Source of the DNA: Psococerastis gibbosa
Lineage: Eukaryota > Arthropoda > Insecta > Psocodea > Psocidae
Reading direction: 5' to 3'
Length of the DNA: 64,000 bases
Assembly: GCA_963971405.1 (NCBI GenBank)
Contig: OZ020488.1
Location: forward strand, 5,548,678 to 5,612,677
The stretch's first letter is position 1; each line of letters begins with the position of its first letter. A program made the position numbers and the translations under genes. The notes under the pieces are model-generated. The model was not told the origin of the DNA. It worked only from the letters and a program-made list of their open reading frames with translations, and searched no databases. Shown in pieces: positions 45,395-56,404 of this stretch.

Positions 45395-46585
45395 AAGCAC
45401 TTCAATATAAATTATAAACCCACCCATTGTGGAGTGATCCAAGGGTGGCCAATATGCAGGACCAACATCCTCTTAAGCATGGCGCATTCCTCTCTATTCT
45501 CCATGTGCATGCAACACGGGCACTTTCATAACTTTAAATGACTGCAGAATACATAAATCAATTATATATAATTATGCCAAAGCACATTCATTGCTAAAAG
45601 CAGTCACAGGAAATGAATCATACTTGAAGCACAGGGAGTGGCAAATGAAGCTTATGGTGGGCACTTCACTCGCACTGCAATTACTGCAAGTAAAACCTCA
45701 ATCAAACCTATTTTATGAAGTGATATTTATGTCAAATTGCTACAGAGAGCTGCTCGTTAGCAACCAACATATTTATTATTAATTGCATTTTGTTTTATTG
45801 CACATAGCGGGCGTTTAGTATTACTTCTAACAACTAGTCTGCACGTTGTTCTTGGCTTTAATTCTCACATACCTAGTTTGTTAGAATAATAATATTAGAA
45901 TTGAATTAAGTTAAATAGTATTTATTATTCATCCGTAAATCATGTTTAGAAAATAGAATAAATGTGTAAGTGCATAACCGCCATTGTAAGTTAACAAAGA
46001 AAGCACAGACACGATAGTCACAAAGAGATTACATTACAGTGGCGGGAAATTCAAACTCAAATATAGTTTATTGTAGAGACTATGCAGTGGCCAACGATAA
46101 CAAAATAGAACAAATGGCGCCTAGCCATAAGCTAAGTAATGCTGATTGCGGTAAAACGCTGGGAAATGCAAAGGAAACGTTTCAATGTTGTGGGGTTGCA
46201 AAAAAAAAAAAAAAAATAGCGGGAAATTAGAAACAAAATGAACACGAAGCCCAACAAAAAAGGAAATATTTCCGAGTTAGATTTCACCTTACCCTGACCG
46301 GTAGCTAGGCATATTGCTGACCAAAATCATGGAAGGATAAATAAAATTTGGTAAATCAATTGTTAGTTAATTTATTACTCTCTAGGCCTAAATCAATTGA
46401 TACTCCATGCTTGATCTATTTTGACTCAAAATAAAAAAAGGGTTGGATCATTCCCTGAGTCAGGGACCGTGACCACAATAATATCCCAAAATGTGTATAT
46501 TAAATACAAGCCAGAATGATTAAAAATGATGAAAAATTAATTTAACAATAAAACTTTCACGTGTAGGCTGATATTCGGAAATTCT
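45395..46585. other. No recognisable feature
   Basis: AT-rich. A 63-codon frame ending in a poly-A run (46039-46230) has no domain. Confidence 0.35.
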
Positions 46586-46589
46586 GCGA

Positions 46590-46742
46590 GGGGGGTTGGG
46601 TAAGGGCCGTGATGGGGGTTCAGGAGGTCAAGACCCCCCTCGAAATATTTGCAGCGTACACTAGATATATTGGAGTTTTGTAACCTCCGGTGATGTCAGA
46701 CGGACCCCCCCCCTCTGGAAAAAAACTCTGGCTACGGCCTTG
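46590..46742. mobile_element. hAT-like MITE, probable
   Basis: AAGGGCCGTGATGGGGG at the left and CTCTGGCTACGGCCTTG at the right are approximate inverted ends, with C tracts inside. The right end equals that of 28495-28566. No clean 8-bp duplication was found. Confidence 0.5.
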
Positions 46743-46744
46743 TC

Positions 46745-47550
46745 CTTCTCAAGGCCTTCTCGGAATAGCAGTTAGATCGCCTAAGTGGCTCCCTAACAAT
46801 CAGGAAGGGTTCAAAGTAGCAGATTCGAGCGATTACAAAAGGTATTCCCTCAGTCAATAACCACACGCTGAGATTTTCGATTAGGCAGACGACCCCGATT
46901 AGAATAGAGTCAATAGAAAAAGGTACGATTGGGATCTCTCAATGGAGCCATCTGAAAATATGATAAGTACCGACTGCCGTGGAAGGTAACCACCGGCCAC
47001 CACGGGGGTCCTTTCTTCCTGCATTATCTTAAGTTGTCGTCAGAATATAATAGAATTGTATAGGCTGCATTGACCTTGTAATGCGTCACTATAGTGACCT
47101 ATCGTGACACAATAGTAGGTTTCATTGAACGCAGAATTGCAACATATTTCCATAGTATTGAATCATTCAAATAATCGTTTCAATCATGACAAGATTGGAA
47201 ATTTTGACATATTCCATACATTCAAAAAAGATTGTAAAAAAACCGCCCTTGGGAACATTCCTAAATTCGCGAAAAACTTCCGCCTTCTTCGAATTTTTAA
47301 GAAATGCGGCACCCGAACAAGAAGTGATATACCATGTTTTCCTCCTGGCAAGTTGAAAATAGTGCCACTTATTGCACTGAAGATGTCAAACGCAGCTGTT
47401 GATGATACGTTTTGAAATTCACTTCTAGATCAATCGAGGGCAAGGCCGTTATTAAATAATAATTACTATAGTACACATCTCTAATATATCTGAGAGTACT
47501 TTAGTACTGTTAGACTGCACTGTAATTTAATGAAACTGGCTATACCATAC
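46745..47550. other. No recognisable feature
   Basis: A 96-codon plus frame (47125-47415) has no recognised domain and atypical composition. I leave it unassigned. Confidence 0.35.
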
Positions 47551-47557
47551 TACCTGA

Positions 47558-47732
47558 CATGGACGGATCCTTAGGGGGGCGGTCGCCCCCCCCCTCCCCT
47601 CCCCCGAGAGAAATAACTGTATACTAGATAGAATGGACTTTTGAAGGTAATTAAAAAATATATTACTCAAGTAAAAGAATCGCGATTTTTCAGGCCACCG
47701 CCCCCCGAAAACTTTTTCTGAAACCGTCCCTG
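47558..47732. mobile_element. hAT-like MITE with perfect 8-bp target duplication
   Basis: CTACCTGA is present at 47550-47557 and 47733-47740. The ends CATGGACGGATCC and (inverted) CAGGGACGGTTTC match. The 175-bp body is flanked internally by C/G tracts. Non-coding. Confidence 0.88.
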
Positions 47733-47781
47733 CTACCTGACCACGATAGGATCGCACCTTGGAACACTTTGCTTATTGTGT

Positions 47782-47789
47782 ATAATAAT

Positions 47790-47820
<31 letters not shown>

Positions 47821-47823
47821 TAT
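47782..47823. repeat. AAT microsatellite
   Basis: AATAATAAT run, continuing into TATATACG. Confidence 0.8.
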
Positions 47824-47918
47824 ACGTGTATTTACAATATCTAATTTTTACATTTTTTTTTTTTTTGTAATAGTTACGCACCCTCGTACCGTGAGTCGTG
47901 TGAGGGCCACGCATTATC

Positions 47919-47970
47919 TTGGGCGGCTATTACGATATACTGGCAATCCTCAGTGTAGTAGCCGCCCAAT
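47919..47970. repeat. Strong hairpin
   Basis: TTGGGCGGCTATTAC pairs with GTAGTAGCCGCCCAA (one mismatch) across a ~20-nt loop. No tail of T residues or coding neighbour suggests a function. Confidence 0.6.
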
Positions 47971-48479
47971 CTAAGTGGTAGGCTACAGCCTTAAAAGCTT
48001 ACAATTAATTAAACTTAAACATAGACAATTTAAAAAAGCAACCCATTATGTATTTTGTGTTGTTTATTCGTAGTGCTCAAGTGAGTGCTTTCAATTTGTT
48101 ATTTATGTATAGGTTTATTTTTGACTTACAACTGCTTTTAACATCATAATCTGATTTGTTATAGATGTGCTTAGAGTATATATGTTGAATGTTGATATTG
48201 CCTTATATAGCAGACTGTTTCTTGTGCGCGAAAGAAACCATAAGGGTACAGGAAGTGTTTCGTATGAATCAGATCTATTGTTTATTAAGTGTACCAAGTG
48301 TCATCTTATCGTGGCAGGGTAGTACCTAAATATAAACAAAATGAAGGCTTCATTCTAATTAATAGATATCACACAGCACTGAAATATTTAAGGTAGATGT
48401 TCAGAACCCAGAACCCTCCACCACCCCCCCCCCCCCCCCGATTTATAGTCAACCCCTTCAACCACTTTAAGCCAATTCA

Positions 48480-49020
48480 TTTCAAATTACAAACTTTCGT
48501 GAGTTACAGTTGAGACCATATGTGACTGTATATTAGTCATTACCAGGACGGTGGGGACCATCTGAAAGAAAAAATAGGAAAATTAAGTTTTCGAACCCTC
48601 AATCTCTGGATTGAAAGCCCACCTATATAACCTCTAATTTGTGACCTAGCCGGCAGCATATTTGATTCTATGTGTCATTAACAGGACATGAAGAGCTGAG
48701 GCACAAAAAAAAAATAGTTAAATAAAGTATTTGAACCCTCAATTTCAGGATTTACACCTCTCTAACCTCTAAGCCATCCCACTACAAAAAGCGTCATTTG
48801 TGACCTAGTAAACAGTATGTGTGACTCTATGTGTCATTGACGCGAACTACATCGGCACAAAAAAAAAATAAGTAAGTGAAGTACTCGAACCCTCAATCTC
48901 CGAATCGACAGCCCACTTCTCTACCCACTAAGCCATCACTTTGCCCACTGCAAACTGCGTCACTTGTGACCTAGTTGTCAGCATATGTGACTGTATGTGT
49001 CATTAACAGGACGTGGGGAG
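48480..49020 (-). repeat. Tandem tRNA-like units, three copies
   Basis: GTCATTA(C/A)CAGGAC landmarks at 48536, 48675, 48831 (variant) and 48999 give periods of 139, 156 and 168 bp. On the minus strand each unit has a TGGCTTAGTGGGTAGAG-like A box and GAGGGTTCGA B box, best at 48880-48955. Adjacent A runs and differing lengths suggest tandem amplification of a tRNA-derived retroposon. Acceptor stems are imperfect, so these are not called tRNA genes. Confidence 0.7.
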
Positions 49021-49309
49021 CGTCCGCAAGACCTTCACGAGCAATAGCACGTTGTGGAAGGGCCATCCATCCGTCCTGTCCATAATCGGCCAGTAGCATT
49101 CCATTTATCGAGTATCGGAGGCGATGACATGAATAATATATACATATATATGTTCGTGGCTTTAGGCACCTACTGTAGCTTGCTTTCTACTTAGGTATGC
49201 TCAAAATAGGCCTACCCCCGTGGTAGCAACCTACTTGAGGTGGTTCCCATTATCACTTGCAAAGTCTCGATATAAGGCATACTGCACAGCACCGCTAAAA
49301 AAATTTTGG

Positions 49310-49632
49310 TTTTCCAACGCAACCCTGTCAGTCTGCGGTCTGAGTCTGTTTATGAAGTTTAGGAACCTAAGAGGAGACTCTTTCACCTCAGGGAGAAGGG
49401 GAGTTGACTGACAGGGTGAACCTCCTGATAATAGTGGATTTCACACCACCTGGGGAATATACAATAGTACAGTCACACGATTAGTTCGGAGGTGACCAGG
49501 ACTCGACACGCACTCACACTGACTGGTAGTCTCAGCGCGTTATCATGTCCTACCTTGTTCCCCTGCCAACTCTAAGCACACTACCAAGTTTGCTGCTGTT
49601 ATGAACCTGGTATGACCGTTGGCAGTGCCGCC
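49310..49632 (-). mobile_element. SINE with 5S rRNA-like head (copy 4)
   Basis: Nearly full length on the minus strand. TGCCAACGGTCATACCAGGT at the head is again 5S-like, followed by ACCAAGTTTGC-equivalent sequence inverted, the central ATTAATCG-like part, and the GAGGTGAAAGAGTC 3' domain. Confidence 0.65.
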
Positions 49633-50093
49633 CTGTATTCCCTATGGAAAATTTTCAAGGCATCACACTGGTAGGACCGAACCTAAGTTTATGATGCTGT
49701 AGAATTCGGGTTGATCGGCCGTGGTCCACCTAGAAGCGTATGTTCGTCAACATCATTCGTGCTACTACGCAGACTTGTAAGGGAATGCGTCATCAACCGG
49801 AGTTCAATAAGAGTTAGATATGGACAAATTAGGGGCCGCGAATCGAGTTGAGTTGACAGCGAGCCAATCATGGTGCAGTATACCTTCACCTCTCACTCCT
49901 CTTCCTAGCATAAATATTAGTGAACACCCCCTTGCTCTAATAGTTGCCAAAGAGCCTCCGAGATAACTTGGGACTCAACAGCCAACTTGGGACGCATGAC
50001 AACAGAGACAGACATAAATGAAGGAAAAGATGGTAAGATTTACTCCAAAGAAATCGATTGCGGCTGCTAAAGAAGAAGAAATACTGATGGCGC

Positions 50094-50437
50094 CAGGCGC
50101 GGATGTAGAATGAGACCAAGGAGGGGGTATTTAATCTTAGGATTAAATCTTTAAAAAATTTTAATCTTAATCTTAATCTTTAAATCTTAAAAAATTTAAT
50201 CTTAAGATTAAATACGGTTATTTTTTTTAAAATAGGGCTGAAATATTGGGGTTTTACGCATTTTCAGAGCAATAAAGGTTCTATATTACAGGTAATTAAT
50301 ACATCGAGCACATGGGGGGCCTGGGGGTCTCCCCCGGGAGACAATTTGTGAAAAATAAGACTGAAATAGTGGGTTTTACGAATTTTGAGGAACCTAGTGG
50401 GGGGGGGGGGGCTATAACCCCCGTAGATCCGCGCCTG
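50094..50437. mobile_element. hAT-like MITE
   Basis: Ends CAGGCGCGGATGTAG and CGTAGATCCGCGCCTG are inverted. The flanks GATGGCGC (50086-50093) and CATGGCAC (50438-50445) share 6 of 8 bases, an aged duplication. The interior has TTAATCTTAA repeats, a hairpin GGGGGTCTCCCCCGGGAG and a G13 tract. It shares GGGTTTTACGCATTTT with the MITE at 283-602. Confidence 0.75.
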
Positions 50438-50969
50438 CATGGCACGTAAATAAGCCATTCGTGCTAATTTTTTTTTTTAAATTTATTGTTATACATTGCG
50501 GACAGACAGACTAGCTATATCATTTGGCAGTAAACCTAGTCTTAACGGCATAATTTAGATAGTGAAGTTTTATAAAAAAAAAATGAACAGCAGACTCAAC
50601 CATTAATTAACTTTTATGGCGCACTTATTCCAGGAAAATCTCCAGCCACAGAAGTAATAAACTGGAGGATAATCTAGACCGCAACACTTTCACTAGGGAT
50701 AGTAGGCACTGAATAAAGCGGGAGGGGTTTATTGTGACCTTCAGATATTGATATTATTATTATTATTGCTATTTGAAGAGCTCTTTTTTGGAGTTCTAGA
50801 GGCCAATTGAGTCTTTCCCCTGCCAACGACCCCATCGGTTTTCGGACATAATTGGTATATTGTTTCCGAATGAATTACTGTAGCTGACCAAATTTAGTAA
50901 GTCTGTTGTAAGTCAATGTAACTAATTATGTAATAATTTAATAAACACTAAATACGTTTATTCGATTTT

Positions 50970-51018
50970 GACCCCCCCCCCCCTCCTAAAAAAATGGGCT
51001 GGATCCGTCTCTGGTGTT
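50970..51018. mobile_element. hAT-like right end fragment
   Basis: A C-rich run followed by GGGCTGGATCCGTCTCTG resembles right ends of the hAT-like MITEs here. No partner end was found. A left-type end, CAGTGGCGGATATAGC, begins at about 51078 but also stands alone. Confidence 0.4.
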
Positions 51019-51187
51019 ACTCTTATGTATATGGAGCATAGGCCCATCAAAAGTCAATTAGATATATATATATTTCAGTGGCGGATATAGCTTCGGTGCG
51101 GAAATAGATAATATTTTACGGACATGCGGACTAAATCATAATGTTACAATTACGACAATTTAGAAACATAATATACTTATACATATA

Positions 51188-52113
51188 TATATCTTCTTGA
51201 GCTGGAATCTAAGGATTGGTTTGCAGCGAATGTTTCATTTTCCTCCTCCACTCTTGTCTGTTTTGTGCGGTCCTTTTCAGATGTTTGTAGGTGGCGCACC
51301 CTAGGTCTGGCGAGTCTGGCGAATCCGATGCAACGCCGAAATCCATCGGCTCTACAATGCCCTCGGCGTCATTGACGATCTTAGAGCAAAAAGGCTACAA
51401 TGGATAGGACATGTGCACCGAATGCCGGACCACAGACCCCCAAAGGCCGTGTGGGAAGCAATCCCCCGCGGAAGAAGACCAAGAGGAAGACCAAGGCGAA
51501 GATGGGCGGACCAGTTCCAGGAGTTGGCGTCGAGGCAGCAGATTGGACAGCGGCTGCTGAGAATCGGCAAAGATGGAGGGAAATCGTCAGAGCGGCCAAA
51601 AGTCCCCCTGGGCTGATCGCGCCTAATTAAGTAGTAAGTAAGTAGCACCCTAGGTCCTTCATGACATCTTCTAGGTACTCCTTCCTCTGTCGTCCTCTTG
51701 AGTTGGTGCCTTCAACCATACCCTCAATTATTTTCTTGGGGAGCCCTTCGTGCCTCAGAATATGCCCCATCCATTTGCCTCTTCTTGTTGAAATGGTGGT
51801 CATAATTTTTTCGTTTATTCTATGGAGCACTTCTTCGTTGGTTATGTGGTCTCTCCATGGGATTTTCATGATTCTTCTGTAGCACCACAACTCAAAGGCT
51901 TCCAGTTTTTTTTTGTCATGTTCGTAAATGCACCATGTCTCACTTCCTTACAAGAGCACACTCCACACTAGAGTTTTGAGAAGTCTTTTCCTTATTTCCA
52001 AGTCGATGTTGTTAGATTCGAATATCTTTGACTTTATGTTAAAAGCTAGTCTGGCTAAGTGTATTCGACTGGATATTTCCTGGGATGACTTTCCTTCTTG
52101 TGTTATTTTGAAT
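51188..52113 (-). pseudogene. LINE reverse transcriptase C-terminal region, split by another LINE
   Basis: The minus strand encodes SRIHLARLAFNIKSKIFESN, NIDLEIRKRLLKTLVWSVLL, (stop) GSETWCIYEHDKKKLEAFE, LWCYRRIMKIPWRDHITNEE, RGKWMGHILRHEGLPKKIIE and EDVMKDLGC. After the insertion it resumes ATYKHLKRTAQNRQEWRRKM then KHSLQTNP and a stop (51209). This is the thumb/C-terminal part of a non-LTR reverse transcriptase, about 180 codons, with one internal stop. 5'-truncated at about 52113. Confidence 0.88.
51308..51644 (+). pseudogene. LINE 3' end inserted into an opposite-strand LINE
   Basis: GCACCCTAGGTC at 51296-51307 and 51645-51656 is its 12-bp target duplication. The frame reads AKRLQWIGHVHRMPDHRPPK, AVWEAIPRGRRPRGRPRRRW and ADQFQEL. 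After one shift it gives RWREIVRAAKSPPGLIAPN and a stop. The tail is AAGTAGTAAGTAAGTA. 5'-truncated. Younger than its host. Confidence 0.9.
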
Positions 52114-52261
52114 ATATATATATATATAATACATAGAAATAGTCATATTGCCATTATCCTGAACAGGGGAGTCCGCAGATCTCTCGTGGGGAAAAGCCAG
52201 AAGCCCAATGATATTTGTAAATTGAAGTCTAATTATAGGACTATAATAGGATATCCCCAGC

Positions 52262-52685
52262 AACTTGCGCCGGGACTTCGCTGTGGCAGCGTTTCGAATG
52301 GCCACAAGGCATGACTACCACCAGCAAGGCCTTTCCAGATTTTTGTTTTTGTTTTTTTACGTATTTTACTAATGAAAGTCCGTTCTATCCTTTTATGTCG
52401 GAGGGGGTCCGGACCCCTTGGACCACCCTCCCTGGGCACGGCCTTGACTACCAGAGCCACCACAGATTAGGTATCAACGACTCATCCGATGGTCCCCTCT
52501 GCTTCCAAGGGGAAGGAAATGCCGATCACTTATTCAACTGCAATGATGGCATTGAGGTAGAAAACAGAACTAAGGCACAGGAGGGAATGGCACAGCTCTA
52601 TCAGCAGCAGCAGCAGCAGCAGCAGAAGAAGAAGAAGAAGAAGAAGAAGAAGAAGAAGAAGAAGAAGCAGAAGAAGAAGAATTAA
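52262..52685 (+). pseudogene. LINE 3' end interrupted by a hAT MITE
   Basis: NLRRDFAVAAFRMATRHDYH is followed, beyond the MITE, by HHRLGINDSSDGPLCFQGEG and NADHLFNC. The zinc motif here has lost a Cys (PLCF..H..C). The frame is continuous across the MITE once the MITE and one target copy are ignored. The end is a (CAG)n(AAG)n tail at 52600-52682. Confidence 0.8.
52325..52446. mobile_element. 122-bp hAT-like MITE inside a LINE
   Basis: Flanks ACCACCAG (52317-52324) and ACTACCAG (52447-52454) share 7 of 8 bases. The ends CAAGGCCTTTCCAG and CTGGGCACGGCCTTG are inverted. A GGGGGTCCGGACCCC hairpin sits near the centre. Confidence 0.88.
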
Positions 52686-52689
52686 TAGG

Positions 52690-54300
52690 ATATCAAAAGT
52701 TCCATTCAAACAAAACTTCTATCATTACAGAAACTCCCGATAAACTGAATATAAGGAATGTTAAAAACTTCTATGAAATTCCACCTTTAATCAAGTACGT
52801 GTAACCCTACAGCTAGATCTACAATGGAGGTAAAATAGTAAATTCTCCGTAAAACTTATTCTTTCCATCATATTTTGACGGGACTTTCAACATATTTCCA
52901 GATATACAAGCACACCTTGCCAGCTACTCTGCAGGAAAGCCATCCATCAAATACAGACGAAACCGTCATTCATGTCAAAACTGAAATTAGTTTGGCGTAA
53001 AACCAGTTTTTACGCCAAGCTTTTAATTAAAGCTGCACTGGTGTAATTAGCCGCCTTTGTAGGGTATTATTCTAGATTATTATCCTGGTATTTGTCATAA
53101 TAATATTTGTTTTATGTCACAACACTCGTCTTATGAGTAATGACTAATGAGTAATTGTGTGATTATATGGTTGAGTAGCCAGCATTATTAAAGCAATTAG
53201 CCATTTACTTTACTCACGCCTTGTATTGACAGTTTATTTTTATCCATTTTAGCCATATGAGTGGTATAGACACAATTTGGGCAAAATCTGTTGCAGTTAA
53301 TTTCTTTGGCGAGCCAAAAAACTGTAGCTAATTGCTTCTAAACCCAATCGTTGAACTAGTTTTACTAATGAACCATGCCAGAATTAGCATCTGAATATAA
53401 ATTCAATGGATGGATTTCAACTAGACGAATCAATCGGTACCAAAAAAAGGAAAGAAATTTTATGGCCAAGCACTAGGCTAGATAGAATGAGCCTTTTTGA
53501 CAAAATATATCCATTAATACAGAAACGTTCCTCTTTTAAAACTTCCAGTAGCTCAAGATCATCCCCTACTCCATCCTTCCTTTCTTCTTGTTCCCCATAC
53601 TTCCAGAAACTCTTTTAACGGAAAAAATGTTACTAGTATATCTCGCAAAACCTTCCCTTTTACTCCATCGACAGGTTGGAATATGTTTTACTTCTCTGGC
53701 ATCTCATGGCTAATGTGGCTAATCCAGCTTCCCACCATTATTCAAAATATTTAATACCCGCTACATTACACAATATAGTAATGCGATTTAAAAAAAAAAA
53801 AAAAAATACTTTCTCTGTGCATTTAAGTCAAATTTGCCTTTTTATCATAAACAAACACAGCATTTATTGTGCATTCGTATAGTCTTTAGTTTAATGAGGT
53901 CCTTCTCGCACTCCATATGAGTACATTCATGTTCTTTGAATGCACGCAATAGCTGGAATTAGGGGCCAAGTGAGGGATAAGACAAACAGATAAGTTGACT
54001 CCTCACTATACTAGAAGGCGCTTTTCGTCTCTTTGTTAGGTTCGGAAAATCGTATATCACCAGCAACTTAAAACGATATGTCCGGTTCCTTTAATAAACG
54101 AAATATAATTTTTAAATAATAATAAATTAATATACGTATGAAATCGGCTTCTTTGTAACTAAGTAATATTTTGAACACACTATAATAACGGTAACTTGTT
54201 GCAAATATTACATAAAAATATAAAATTGAAAATATTACAAATATAATATGTACTATAGGCCTACAAATAAGTTAAATAATATCTCATGTAATATTTGTAA
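52690..54300. other. No gene; one strong hairpin
   Basis: TTGGCGTAAAA pairs with TTTTACGCCAA across 5-6 nt at about 52992-53020. A17 is at 53790. The short frame at 53406-53618 is low-complexity. Confidence 0.4.
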
Positions 54301-54309
54301 TTTTTTTAA

Positions 54310-54790
54310 GGACTTTTTATGGACCCAGACCTACTTTTAGTGGCCCAAGGTTCATTGTCCAATGCCAACAACCCCATGGATTTCAGGCATTATTTGTATT
54401 GTTCCCATATGCATTTTTGGCCATTGGCAAACTGGTATACGTCCTCGATGTCAACCTATGCCGGCTACAAGCGATAATGGACAAGCTGAGACAAGCTTAC
54501 TATTGAGGCAGTGCAACAGGCGAAAACACATGTAAGTGATGCAGGTGCAGCGGGTCACGTGACCTCAAAATTGCAAAATCCCAGCTCATGCAGCTTGAAC
54601 AAGATGAACTATGTCCATTGAGACGGGCTGTACAAGCCTGCAAGACACGAGAGATCGAATTTCAGGCCATTGACAAACTGATACACGTCCTCGATGTCAA
54701 CCTACACCGACTACAAGCGATAATGGACAAGCTGAGACACGTTTATCATTATTAACGCAATGAAGCAGGAGAAAGTATGACTTAACCAAG
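54310..54790 (+). mobile_element. Family C, longest copy, with core repeated
   Basis: It has TTTTTATGGACCCAGACCTA, CAACCCCATGGATTTCAGGC, the core GTATACGTCCTCGATGTCAA, an extension with the palindrome GGTCACGTGACC (54553-54564), then a second core at 54665-54755. The frame SQLMQLEQDELCPLRRAVQA, CKTREIEFQAIDKLIHVLDV, NLHRLQAIMDKLRHVYHY and a stop is open for over 60 codons and predicted helical. I cannot name a protein family. Confidence 0.6.
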
Positions 54791-55264
54791 TACAGATACG
54801 AGTCAATATTTGTATTAAGTTATCTTTATCATAACGGTTTATTTAAGTTCCATTCGACCACGACTCATCAACTCGGATTCGGGTAGCTTTCAAATTAGGT
54901 CCGGGTCTTAGATATTACGGCTGACAGACTTGTCAACTTTGGTATTTAATTTCAGCCGGATTTCCATTTTCATTTGCCCGTGCAAACATCTTGCTCATTT
55001 CGCCTACATTTTCGCACCTTTACTGTCTCATTTTAATATGCATGACAAGGCCATCATCTCTCTTGCCTTCCGGATTCATATAGTTGTCCTTTTCCAAGTC
55101 ATCAACCAATTTAGTTTTAGACTTGGGGGAAACAGAGCCGTGTCTAGGATATACATTGCATTATTATATTATGGGTTAATTGTAAGAGTGGGCCAAAAGG
55201 CCCAAAAAAATATGGAAAATAACGACAATTGTATTTCTTCTTCTTCTTTCTATGGTATATATAT

Positions 55265-55460
55265 ATAACTGAAGACCCATCGGCAGACCGAGGACAGCCC
55301 TCGAGGAAAAGATTGAACAACTCGCCGGAGCAAGAGGGAAAACAATGAACTCAAGGCGTCAGCGTCCAACCGGGGCGAGTTCGGGGTTTGGGGCGACCCC
55401 CTCCCCCCCCCCCCACGCTGGGCACGCGGCACTAAGGGGGAAGAGGAAGAAGTAGAATAT
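55265..55460 (+). pseudogene. LINE 3' end with internal C tract
   Basis: RPIGRPRTALEEKIEQLAGA then RGKTM matches the copy at 44551. A C-rich stretch (55399-55418) lies within the following sequence, which ends GGGGAAGAGGAAGAAG. Confidence 0.7.
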
Positions 55461-55464
55461 ATCT

Positions 55465-55575
55465 AACTGACACCAAATTACTCTGGTTGAAGAGGCAACC
55501 TCTACGTTATAACCGAAATAAGAGGATATGGAAAACTGGACTTTGCGGGATTCGAACCCACGATCTAGGAGTTTA
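55465..55575 (-). mobile_element. SINE-C copy
   Basis: On the minus strand: GATCGTGGGTTCGAATCCCG, CAAAGTCCAGTTTTCCATAT and CCTCTTATTTCGGTTATAAC. The tRNA-like T arm and acceptor are well kept. The 5' half of the head is missing. Confidence 0.7.
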
Positions 55576-55609
55576 GGGCTCTGCCTCATTTTTAAAAATG
55601 TGCATGACA

Positions 55610-55710
55610 AGCTCGGTAATACTGGTAATTTCTTAAACCCAATCCTGAGTCTAAGACACTGAGTGCTTCTTCTTGGATTTTTATCTAGGCTGTCACTATC
55701 TGCCGTCATA
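55610..55710. repeat. Unclassified repeat (partner at 56270-56400)
   Basis: TTTCTTAAACCCAATCCTGA..GTGCTTCTTCTTGGAT..CTGTCA parallels TTTCTTAACTCCGACCCTGA..GTGCTTCTTCTTGGAT..CTGTCA at 56288. In one minus frame both give PRRST.CL.RLR.G.KKLP, but no family is recognised. Confidence 0.5.
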
Positions 55711-55989
55711 CTATGAGATGGATCAACCCCCCCCCCCCCCTAAAGTTAAGTTTTGTCGGGTATACACAAGATAGGATTGGGGTTTCTTTTATGAATTCAC
55801 AGTACAAAAAAGTGGGGGAATTTATACTGGACATAATAAATTTAGATTTTAATGCGTTATATTGTATATTTAAAAAAATCAAATAACCCCGCGAAGACCA
55901 ATCGATTGAATAGAAATTTTGCCCCTGCTCCCACTCTGGATCCAATCCTAGCTACGCCCATGGTGGGGTGGACTTTGACACAAGCTATG

Positions 55990-56170
55990 AGCAAAAAAAT
56001 CAGTGCATTTGAAATGTAGGTACACAGACGAATGCTGTGCTCCTCCTGGACGGATCGTGTCCCTAATGATAAGGTCCTGAGGCGAATTGATACAGAAGTC
56101 AAGTTGTCCCTGACGGTTAAGAAACGGAAACTAACATACTTCGGTCATGTGATGAGGAACGAACAGTATT
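55990..56170 (+). pseudogene. LINE 3' fragment (MMIANLR-tail family)
   Basis: KVLRRIDTEVKLSLTVKKRK then LTYFGHVMRNEQY is the classic segment before the tail. It stops at a C-rich run ending GTGGATCCGTCAATG (56172-56206), which may be the edge of a hAT-like element. Confidence 0.75.
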
Positions 56171-56269
56171 GCCTTTGACCCCCCCCCCCCCCGTGGATCC
56201 GTCAATGCGAAGACCATGATCATCCCTTGATGGTTTCTCGTGACAAGGCTTTTGTTTCTTCTGCCTCCA

Positions 56270-56400
56270 TAGACCAAGTCCTGGTAATTTCTTAACTCCG
56301 ACCCTGAGCCTAAAAAGACACAGAGTGCTTCTTCTTGGATGCATCCGGTCTGTCATTTTTCATGTCAGAACCTACAAGTGCCGGCATACTTTGAGCTGAA
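56270..56400. repeat. Partner of the repeat at 55610
   Basis: See 55610-55710. This copy extends further, to a GTGCCGGCATACTTTGAGC segment. Confidence 0.5.
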
Positions 56401-56404
56401 GTTT

